Below are positions 43,101-48,354 of a stretch of 48,354 nt of DNA, piece by piece. Origin of the DNA: Bacteroidota bacterium (lineage in GTDB: Bacteria > Bacteroidota > Rhodothermia > Rhodothermales > UBA10348); contig JAJCYQ010000004.1 of the NCBI GenBank assembly GCA_029262835.1, positions 1 through 48,354 of the forward strand. Direction: 5' to 3'. Positions within the stretch are counted from its first letter, which is position 1; each line of letters starts with the position of its first letter. Under the pieces are notes generated by a model that saw only the letters and a list, made by a program, of their open reading frames with translations, was not told the origin of the DNA and searched no databases. The position numbers and the translations under genes were made by a program.

Positions 43101-43248
43101 CCAGCCGAATCTGCTCAACCAACTCGGGTACCTCTACAGCATGACGTCGCGCGCCGACCAGGTGCCGGGCGCAGATGCGTATGCCCGGCGCGGCGAACTG
43201 CGGGCCGAGCTCGAGGTGCTAAGGGCGCGGTTTGACGACATGGAATGA
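40108..43248 (+). CDS. Secreted BNR/VPS10 (sortilin-like) beta-propeller protein (copy 2)
   Basis: A 1,046-residue paralogue of 5165-8266. The start at 40108 opens a signal peptide (MHVLSRFVLLLGLFLFVFAP, cleaved near HAQ); in-frame upstream codons are not secretory. The mature start WRYVGPSRGGRVTAVAGH matches the sister protein. Many Asp-box repeats are visible (KTTDAGQSW, SVDAGKSW, TVDGGASW, TRDGGETW, SDDGGHAW, TTDGGVTW, RTTDYGASW). A helical region ends the protein. A Gly/Asp/Ala-rich insert (GGGGRADGGRADGGRAAEG) encoded by 15-bp tandem repeats lies in the C-terminal part. No catalytic motif was found; a binding or scaffold role for exported proteins is inferred. Confidence 0.88.
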   Translation: MHVLSRFVLLLGLFLFVFAPSGVHAQSSPEKLFVDGDWRYVGPSRGGRVTAVAGHRAHPHTFYMGSTGGGVWKTTDAGQSWHNISDGYFESPSIGSIDVADSDPDIIYLGTGSDGLRSNVIIGRGIYKSVDAGKSWRHVGLTETGQIGAVVVHPTNPDVVWAAALGSPFGPNPERGVYRTVDGGASWELVFHVSSETGAIDLELNPGDPEEVYAAFWHARRDPWTIISGDDGSENGIYVTRDGGETWRKSTVGLPDDLIGKIDFAVTPADPSRVYALVEARPDVEGLYRSNDHGASWQLVSNEGFLMTRPFYYTNVDADPTDADRVYVNNLGFHRSDDGGHAWTRLSTPHGDNHDMWINPDDPDIYIQANDGGVNVTLNGGRTWSRQDNQATAELYSVDVDDRFPYWLYSGQQDNSTIRVPSNVAGSRQGGYQAYWESVGGCETGPVVPKPGDPDMVYANCKGRFGVFNARTNQEKQYYVGAWNLYSRNPADLPYRFQRVVPIEVSPHDPNTVYHGSQYVHRTTDGGVTWEQISPDLTAFRPERQVIAGSPITRDGTGEEHYSVLYAIEESPLEPGVIWAGANDGPVHVTRDGGETWTDVTPADMPPEGRINSLEPSAHSPGVAYLAGYRYLLNDFTPYFYRTTDYGASWERITDGIPDHHPARVLREDPAVSGLLYAGTDYGVWVSVDAGASWHAFQFDLPVTPITDLRVVQGAAVGGDGAGADLVVSTMGRGFWVYTDLSSVREWAVQQRTKRWRDGAPHFFEPAVAIRGRWGARAGGPADPEYVAPGARLDYFLPEGFEGSVQLTVRDNRLRVVRDFISRDAGAGGGGRADGGRADGGRAAEGAAGNDLQQGMRGPARPPVPTGGLDTTPGIHRFVWDLRHNGPDYGNSRTGRGPLALPGTYQVRLQAGDVDVTRELRIDPDPRLEGVSPADMEAQLAFNEDMVALITDAYALFGEVEGQLEGLDASARGEGAERRDALRAIREALETFDTDSYAQPNLLNQLGYLYSMTSRADQVPGADAYARRGELRAELEVLRARFDDME
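42595..42635 (+). repeat. 15-bp tandem repeat, about 2.7 copies, inside a CDS
   Basis: GGCGGACGCGCTGAT repeats at 42595 and 42610 and partly at 42625. It keeps the reading frame and encodes repeating GGRAD residues, a probable slippage product that can vary in copy number. Confidence 0.8.
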
Positions 43249-43264
43249 AGCCGGTCAGCAGGCC

Positions 43265-45751
43265 CTATTCTGTTTTCAGTGAGACGACAGGGCTCATGTG
43301 CGCGGCGCGCCAGCCCTGGTAGCTGACCGTAAGTAGGGCTACGGCGAGCGCGCCTACGCCTGCGGCGAGCAGGAGCCACGGCGACACGGACGTGCGATAG
43401 GCAAAGTCAGCGAGCCATCGATCCATCAGGATCCAGGCGGCCGGAGCAGCCAGTACGAAAGCGAGCGCGACAAGGCGAATGAACTCGCGTGACAGCATGA
43501 ACATGATGTCGCGTGTTCCGGCTCCCAGCACTTTGCGTACGCCAATTTCTTTCGTGCGTCGCCGGGCCGAGAAGGCAGACAGTCCGAACAGGCCGAGGCA
43601 CGACACGAAAATGGCGAGCCCTGCGAAGAACGTGAAGAGGCGCCCCAGTTCCTGTTCGCGCGCGTAGAGTCGGTTGAAGTCATCGTCGAGGAAGCGGAAA
43701 TCGAACGGATACCCGGGCGCAATGTCACTCCACGCCGCCGACAGGATGTTCACGGCCTCTTCGGCGTCGCCGGGAGCAACCCGGAATGCAATCCAACTCG
43801 TCCACGGCTTGACGTTGATGACAACAGGTTCAATGGTGCTGTGGAGCGATGTGAAATGAAAGTCGCGAACCACGCCAATGATTTCGCCCATTTCGCGGTC
43901 CCATGCGCGGAAGGGCTGGCCAATGGCACTTTCCGGGGTGGAGAATCCGATTTCCCGGGCGGCGCTCTCGTTCAGGATGTAGGTGTTCTCAAAATCGGCC
44001 GGGCGATCCCGGGAGAAGTCGCGACCGGCAACCAGTTCCAGGCCGAACGTGTCCAGGTACCCGAAATCGGCCAGAACAGTCTGGAAAGACAGCCCATTTT
44101 CCGTGCCAGCCTCCTGTCCCGGCCAATTGTAGCCGCGCGAGGTCCGCACGCGCCCCGGTACATTCCCGGCGAGGGTCGCTTCTTCAATGCGTGCATTCTG
44201 GAGAACGCGCTGCCGGAGGGCATCGAAGTTTTCACGGACGGGTGTGTTCACCGGAGCGTAGATGACGTGCTCACGATCGAATCCGAGTGCCGATGACTTC
44301 ATGTACTGCAACTGGTTGTACACGCTCACCGTGGCAATGACCAGCACGATGGCGATACCGAACTGTGCCACAATCAATCCCTTTCTGAGGAGCGCGTTGC
44401 CGCCCTTGGCGCCCGATTCACCCTTCAGGACGCGCGACGGCTCGAAGGCCGACAGGAACAGGGAGGGATAGAGTCCGCTGGCGAGCGCCGTGAGCATGCC
44501 GGCGCCGACAAGCGTGGCGGCCCAGATCATGTTTTGTATTCCGACTCCACTATCAGCGCCCGCGGCGCTCGCTGCGCCGACTCCACTGTCAGCGCCCGCA
44601 ACGCCGCCCCCACCCGCGGCCCCGGAGGCACCCGCAGCAAAGAAGGAGATATCCGTTCCGACAATGTCCGAAAACCAGGGCAGGGCCAGAATGCTGATAC
44701 CGAGCCCAATGGTGGATGCCAACAGGCCCGAAACGGCCGCCTCCGTCATGAACTGACTGGCCAGTTGCTGCCGCACAGCGCCAACTGTTTTGCGAACGCC
44801 GACCTCACGTGCCCGCTGTATGGCACGCGCCGTGGCCATGTTGGTGAAGTTCACTCCGGCGATGAACAGGATCAGGATGCCTATAAGGGCGAACATCCAT
44901 ACCGTACGGGGATCTGTGGTTGTATTGGTATCCGCCTGAACTTCTGGCATGAGGTGGATGTCCCGCATGCGCTGCAACTGCAACTCGGCCTGGACGACCC
45001 CATTTTCATCGCCAAAATTATCCACAAGGACCTGCTGGAGGGCTGGTTGGACGGCCTCCGGTGTAGAGCCCGGCGTGAGCAGCGCATAGAGCGTGTAATT
45101 CCAGTTGCTCATATTCGAGAGGGCGTCCTCGCCCATGAAGCGGGTCACGAGTTCGAACGGCACGAGCGCGCTGAACTGAAAGTGGGTGTTCGTGGGTAGA
45201 GGATTCAGAACGCCCGTCACCGTCAGGTCGAGATCTTCTCCCCAGGTCAGGCGCTCGCCGACAACGTCCGTCCGTCCGAACAGGGCGCGGGCCGCACCCG
45301 GTGTGAGCACGATGGAGTTGGGCGCCACGAGCGCCGTACGGCCCATTCCCTCGCGGAGAGGAAATGAGAGCGCACTGAATCCGGCCTGGCTCATGAGTCC
45401 CACGGGCCCTATGCGCTGGCTGTTGCCGCCGACGCGCAGATATGGGGTGCGCTCTTCATACAGGAAGAGGGTCTCGATTCCGGCCGATCCGGCCTCCAAC
45501 ATGGGAACCAGCCCGGCGGCCATGTTCGTCGATGTCTCCCCGGCGTTGTCAGGGGCGGTGGACTCCGTATATATGCGGTACAGTCGGTCGCCCCGTTCGT
45601 GGAAATCGTCATAGGAGCGCTCGTGTCGCACGAAGGCGGCGATCAGGAACGCCGCAGCCAGCGCGAGACTCAGTCCGCCGATTGTGATCGCCGACATGCC
45701 GGCATGGCGCCGCAGTCCGCGGAGCGCGAGGGTCAGGTAACTCTTGAGCAT
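43265..45751 (-). CDS. FtsX/MacB-type ABC transporter permease (copy 3)
   Basis: An 828-residue permease with the same architecture as copies 1 and 2: MLKSYLTLALRGLRRHAGMSA before the first span, a MacB-type periplasmic domain, a first FtsX unit with IQRAREVGVRKTVGAV, a second periplasmic domain, and a C-terminal unit with RRTKEIGVRKVLGAG. It ends SPVVSLKTE. It is about 40 residues longer than the others because of a Gly/Ala insert (GAAGGGGVAGADSGVG, then GAASAAGADSGVG) in the first FtsX unit, encoded by near-duplicate DNA. The start at 45751 directly precedes the conserved N-terminus. No ATPase gene is nearby. Confidence 0.9.
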   Translation of the reverse strand: MLKSYLTLALRGLRRHAGMSAITIGGLSLALAAAFLIAAFVRHERSYDDFHERGDRLYRIYTESTAPDNAGETSTNMAAGLVPMLEAGSAGIETLFLYEERTPYLRVGGNSQRIGPVGLMSQAGFSALSFPLREGMGRTALVAPNSIVLTPGAARALFGRTDVVGERLTWGEDLDLTVTGVLNPLPTNTHFQFSALVPFELVTRFMGEDALSNMSNWNYTLYALLTPGSTPEAVQPALQQVLVDNFGDENGVVQAELQLQRMRDIHLMPEVQADTNTTTDPRTVWMFALIGILILFIAGVNFTNMATARAIQRAREVGVRKTVGAVRQQLASQFMTEAAVSGLLASTIGLGISILALPWFSDIVGTDISFFAAGASGAAGGGGVAGADSGVGAASAAGADSGVGIQNMIWAATLVGAGMLTALASGLYPSLFLSAFEPSRVLKGESGAKGGNALLRKGLIVAQFGIAIVLVIATVSVYNQLQYMKSSALGFDREHVIYAPVNTPVRENFDALRQRVLQNARIEEATLAGNVPGRVRTSRGYNWPGQEAGTENGLSFQTVLADFGYLDTFGLELVAGRDFSRDRPADFENTYILNESAAREIGFSTPESAIGQPFRAWDREMGEIIGVVRDFHFTSLHSTIEPVVINVKPWTSWIAFRVAPGDAEEAVNILSAAWSDIAPGYPFDFRFLDDDFNRLYAREQELGRLFTFFAGLAIFVSCLGLFGLSAFSARRRTKEIGVRKVLGAGTRDIMFMLSREFIRLVALAFVLAAPAAWILMDRWLADFAYRTSVSPWLLLAAGVGALAVALLTVSYQGWRAAHMSPVVSLKTE
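44541..44599 (-). repeat. Near-duplicate 23-bp units inside the permease gene
   Basis: 44541-44563 and 44577-44599 match at 22 of 23 positions and are 36 bases apart. They encode the repeated AGADSGVG of the insert in permease copy 3. Confidence 0.75.
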
Positions 45752-45887
45752 GGGAACGGGTTATTCAGGGCGTGTCAACGCGCCGTTGGTCAACAGTCTA
45801 TTGGATGGATCGCCACCGCGAATGGTTTGCACAGGGATGCACGGTTGCCACAGCCCAGGTGTTACAACCGATACAAGTGTTTCGCGC

Positions 45888-45900
45888 TATATTGCAAACG
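45888..45900 (+). promoter_or_regulatory. TATATTGCAAACG box shared with the fic promoter
   Basis: This 13-mer, 40 bases before the DUF6526 start, also occurs in reverse complement at 18575-18587 upstream of fic. TATATTGC fits a Bacteroidota -7 box; the shared extension AAACG suggests a common site. Confidence 0.4.
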
Positions 45901-45940
45901 GATTGAGTCATTGCCCACCACCAACCCAATCAGAATAATC

Positions 45941-46372
45941 ATGGCTGAACAGTCTTTCGCAAACCACAAGCAGATGGTGCCCGGGTTCCATTACGTGACA
46001 TTCATGGTATGGCTGCTTACGTTCATCGGGGCGGCCATGAATCTGTATCACAGTTGGGGAACGCCCGCCCAGTACAGCGCCAGCCTGATTTTTGTCATTA
46101 TGCTGCTCCTGTTCTCGGCGCTCTGGTACCTGCGCATGTTCGCGCTAGGCGCGCAGGACAGGGCCATCCGAGCAGAGGAACATGTCCGCTACCTCGAACT
46201 CACGGGCAAGCCGCTCCCGGCCAACCTTTCGCTGCCGCAGATCATTGCGCTGCGCTTCGCATCGGATGCCGAGTTTCCAGAGCTCGCCAACCGGTCTGCC
46301 GAAGAAGGCCTCTCGGGAAAGGAGATCAAAGAGGCCATCCGCACCTGGCGGGCCGATAATCATCGGATCTGA
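45941..46372 (+). CDS. DUF6526 family membrane protein
   Basis: A 143-residue protein with a short hydrophilic start (AEQSFANHKQMVPGFHYVTF), two membrane spans (VWLLTFIGAAMNLYHSW, ASLIFVIMLLLFSALWYL) and a cytoplasmic helical tail (RMFALGAQDRAIRAEEHVRYLEL, LPQIIALRFASDAEFPELA, LSGKEIKEAIRTWRAD). This is the standard DUF6526 layout. Function unknown. The start at 45941 matches the family opening; the frame is open far upstream without family sequence. Confidence 0.88.
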   Translation: MAEQSFANHKQMVPGFHYVTFMVWLLTFIGAAMNLYHSWGTPAQYSASLIFVIMLLLFSALWYLRMFALGAQDRAIRAEEHVRYLELTGKPLPANLSLPQIIALRFASDAEFPELANRSAEEGLSGKEIKEAIRTWRADNHRI

Positions 46373-46464
46373 CGGTGAAGGCCACCTGCGGTGACGTCCG
46401 TTCGTAACGCCCGCCGTGTCGGAGCGACATACGTGCCGATACCGTTCAATACCTCAAGCAAACC

Positions 46465-46899
46465 ATGCGTACGACCAGATTCTCCGTGACCACCGTTGTT
46501 CTGGCGCTCGCCGTGATCGGCGGACTCACCACGACCGGCTCCTCCCGGGCCCAGACGGTTGCCCAGGGACAATTCATTGAACGGGAATCGAAAGGTGAAG
46601 GCGTCGTATTCCTTGTCATCAACGAAGAAGGGCGGTGGCTTGAGTTCAACGAGGATTTCAAGACGGGGCGCGCCCCGGATCTGCGCGTCTACCTGTCTCC
46701 GGTTGCAGCCAGTGAGTTGACGGCTGAGACTATTGAAGGAGGTATGTCTGTGTTCCTGGCCGAGCTGGAAAGCCGAAAAGGCAGCCAGCGCTACCAGATA
46801 CCGGAGAATATTGATCTGACTCGATTCCGGTCGGTGGCGGTGCATTGCCTCAAATATTCGAAGCTCTATACGGCGGCCGATCTACAGAAAGGACAATAA
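46465..46899 (+). CDS. Secreted DM13-domain protein
   Basis: A 144-residue exported protein: signal peptide ending SSRAQT, then a single DM13 domain with the hallmarks GQFIERESKGEGVVFLVI, LEFNEDFKTGRAPDLRVYLSP, SRKGSQRYQIPENIDLTRFRSVAVHCLKYS. The conserved Cys in VAVHC is proposed in the family to take part in electron transfer; a redox role is inferred only. It lies 18 bases upstream of the lipoprotein gene on the same strand. Confidence 0.82.
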   Translation: MRTTRFSVTTVVLALAVIGGLTTTGSSRAQTVAQGQFIERESKGEGVVFLVINEEGRWLEFNEDFKTGRAPDLRVYLSPVAASELTAETIEGGMSVFLAELESRKGSQRYQIPENIDLTRFRSVAVHCLKYSKLYTAADLQKGQ

Positions 46900-46917
46900 T
46901 GTCCGATATTGGAGGGC

Positions 46918-47553
46918 ATGACACGCTCTCCAATCGTACACCGGCACACAGCGCGCCGCCTTGCAGCGCTGCTTCTGCTCGTCCTGCTGCCCGCCTGTTC
47001 GGACCTCGATCCGCTCGGGCCCGAGGACGGCGGTCCGGGCGTCCTGCCCTCGGAAGATGTTCGTATGACGCTCGATCTCGTGTCGGCGGCTCCGGTTGAC
47101 AACGCGCCAGACATGGTAGATGCCGGGTTCCTGCTCCCCGAACTGCCCGTAACGGTATCGATCGGGTTTGAAGGCACCGAGGCCCGTACGCACCGCGTGT
47201 TGACGAGTGCGTTCCTGCGCCTCGAAACGGACGACACATGGGTGTTTTCGGCCGTCGCATCGAATTTCCTGATTACCGCCGGCATTGATGAAGGGCCAAG
47301 CGAGGTCTGTACCGTCACGAAGCGCGGCGTGTACGAGCAGGACGACGTTACGATTTCGCTCTTTACGCCAGACCCGGATGGGGGAGGCGTGGTCCGCGAC
47401 AGCACGGGTACCCCCGTAGCCCACACGCTCGTCCGGGACGCCGAGGACCGTTTCCGCATGGCCCAGTTTCCGGTTTCGTGCTCGCGCACCGAGGGCTCGC
47501 GTATCCTGGCGACAAACCTGCTCCTCGGCGGCCTCCAGTTCCGCCGGCGCTGA
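46918..47553 (+). CDS. Lipoprotein, function unknown
   Basis: A 211-residue lipoprotein with a signal peptide (RRLAALLLLVLLPAC) whose lipobox LLPAC gives a lipidated Cys. A Pro/Gly/Asp-rich linker follows and then a beta-rich domain with a pair of Cys (EVCTVTKRG and FPVSCSRTEG) likely to form a disulphide. No family recognised. A short GGAGGG sits almost on the ATG, and the start codon lies in the loop of a small hairpin (ATTGGAG / CTCCAAT, 46908-46934). Codon choice is normal for the window. Confidence 0.65.
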   Translation: MTRSPIVHRHTARRLAALLLLVLLPACSDLDPLGPEDGGPGVLPSEDVRMTLDLVSAAPVDNAPDMVDAGFLLPELPVTVSIGFEGTEARTHRVLTSAFLRLETDDTWVFSAVASNFLITAGIDEGPSEVCTVTKRGVYEQDDVTISLFTPDPDGGGVVRDSTGTPVAHTLVRDAEDRFRMAQFPVSCSRTEGSRILATNLLLGGLQFRRR

Positions 47554-47647
47554 GGTCGTGCTGGCACGCGCTGACCGCCCGTGACGATCTGGTTGTGACC
47601 GGGCCTCCGGACGAAATGTCCTGATTCACAAGCTTTTTACGTATGTC

Positions 47648-48127
47648 ATGGTAGTGTCTACACGCCTTGCCAACGTCAGCGAAGTGACCACGAACAATCT
47701 CACCACCGTACCGCCAGCACGCCCCGCCGTGCAGTTCAGCACGCGTACGCGCTGCTGGACGCTTGTATCGCCCTTCGACATTACGCTTGAAGGCCACCAC
47801 GTGTGTATCCCGCCCGGATTTCAGTTCGATCTGGCCTCCGTTCCGCGATTTCTCTGGTGGTTCATGGCGCCGTTTGAACTCTCCATTGCGGCGCCCCTCA
47901 CGCACGACTGGCTCTACCAGCACGGTGGCTGTGTAACCGACACAAGCGGTGCGCCGTTCTGCGTCTCGCGCCGCGCGGCCGACCGGGTGTTCCGCTGTGT
48001 CATGCAGGACCAGCAGGTGGAAACGTGGCGCATTGTCCTGGCCTGGTGCGCCGTCCGGGCCTTCGGGTGGACCGCCTGGCAGCGCCGGATGGATCCCCAG
48101 ACCACTCCCATCGTTCACGCCCCTTGA
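47648..48127 (+). CDS. DUF1353 family protein
   Basis: A 159-residue soluble protein. PPGFQFDLASVPRFLWWF and APLTHDWLYQHGG are the DUF1353 signatures; the His-Asp pair and Asp of FDLASVP look like a metal or catalytic site. The family is common in phages and in chromosomes and has no assigned function. The stop codon lies directly before the FMN riboswitch, so the two are head to tail on the same strand. Confidence 0.82.
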   Translation: MVVSTRLANVSEVTTNNLTTVPPARPAVQFSTRTRCWTLVSPFDITLEGHHVCIPPGFQFDLASVPRFLWWFMAPFELSIAAPLTHDWLYQHGGCVTDTSGAPFCVSRRAADRVFRCVMQDQQVETWRIVLAWCAVRAFGWTAWQRRMDPQTTPIVHAP

Positions 48128-48215
48128 CATCTTCGGGGCAGGGTGAAATTCCCGACCGACGGTATGGATGCGCCACCGCGCGTGTCCGAGCCCGTGAACC
48201 TGCATAGGCCTGGAA
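48128..48215 (+). promoter_or_regulatory. FMN riboswitch (RFN element), 5' part, interrupted by the repeat
   Basis: ATCTTCGGGGCAGGGTGAAA, continuing TTCCCGACCGACGGTA and, after a variable arm, GAGCCCGTGAACC, matches the RFN consensus closely. These blocks are the 5' strand of P1, P2, P3 and P4 of the aptamer. The 3' blocks (a GGTG.AATTCC arm, GCCGACAGT and the closing P1 strand) are absent; the palindromic repeat begins after CCTGGAA. The controlled riboflavin gene would be beyond the window. As arranged here, the aptamer cannot fold unless its 3' part lies beyond the repeat and refolds with it. Confidence 0.82.
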
Positions 48216-48354
48216 GCGTGTTGAAAAACCATCGCACACCCTACTGCGGCGGCGAAACGCCATCTGCTGCGTTGTCCCTCCTTCGAATAGCGTTGCTATT
48301 CGGCGTCGGGACGCCTGGCATCTGGCATTCCGGCGCTCGCATCTTGGCGCACGC
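48216..48354. repeat. Second copy of the palindromic repeat (cut by the window end)
   Basis: Identical to bases 1-139 at every position. The last 16 bases of the element, including the right inverted terminus, are outside the window. The left flank is FMN riboswitch sequence. Confidence 0.9.

Noticed and set aside
41353-43122. A 589-codon open frame opposite the second VPS10-like gene
   Set aside because: It is antisense to a protein with clear Asp-box repeats and has no recognisable feature.

Overview
The window reads as GC-rich chromosomal DNA from a member of the Bacteroidota/Rhodothermota assemblage, most like Rhodothermales-type bacteria. The support is two secreted proteins with C-terminal type IX secretion (T9SS) sorting domains, three ~800-residue FtsX/MacB-type permeases, two ~1,040-residue BNR/VPS10-type propeller proteins, a secreted tricorn-type protease and a propeller-amidohydrolase fusion, and weak or absent Shine-Dalgarno sequences at most starts. 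Species cannot be named from the sequence.

Layout. 1-867: a short palindromic repeat cuts into an Rpn-type nuclease gene. 1154-13758: a lipoprotein, an FtsX permease, a membrane protein, a VPS10-like secreted protein, a YceI-like lipoprotein, pirin, a second permease and a periplasmic beta-carbonic anhydrase. 13903-16997: serA, a DHFR-like reductase and a T9SS YWTD propeller. 17015-19033: a Fic AMP-transferase and a VOC protein. 19034-23586: an AT-richer island holding a thioredoxin-fold membrane protein, a small Cys-rich secreted peptide and a six-bladed propeller gene that is cleanly split by a complete IS66-family element with an 8-bp target duplication. 23588-31512: amidohydrolase, NYN-domain protein with an unusual terminator-like leader hairpin, orphan FitA-like antitoxin, large T9SS protein and a DinB-like protein. 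31568-38296: tricorn-like protease, KatG, and a divergent winged-helix/multi-membrane-span regulator. 38284-40048: two small membrane proteins, a broken MazF and a MntA-HepT toxin-antitoxin pair. 40108-48127: second VPS10-like protein, third permease, DUF6526, DM13, a lipoprotein and a DUF1353 protein. The window closes with the 5' half of an FMN riboswitch interrupted by a second copy of the palindromic repeat.

How the parts fit. Most genes serve the cell envelope: export, secreted protein and peptide turnover, redox and oxidative-stress handling. No phage structural, replication, partition, rRNA, tRNA or CRISPR features were seen. The most interesting unit is the island at 19229-23556. I infer it to be a peptide/propeller/thioredoxin-fold cassette, possibly phase-variable through a nine-G tract in the spacer of a candidate promoter, and currently switched off by IS66. 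Other items worth attention are the NYN leader hairpin, the MntA-HepT-MazF remnant array, terminators whose stems contain the last codons of the genes they end, and the repeat that lies inside both an ORF and a riboswitch. The first and last 139 bases are identical, so the window edges are probably set by that repeat. No gene-free stretch exceeds 300 bases.
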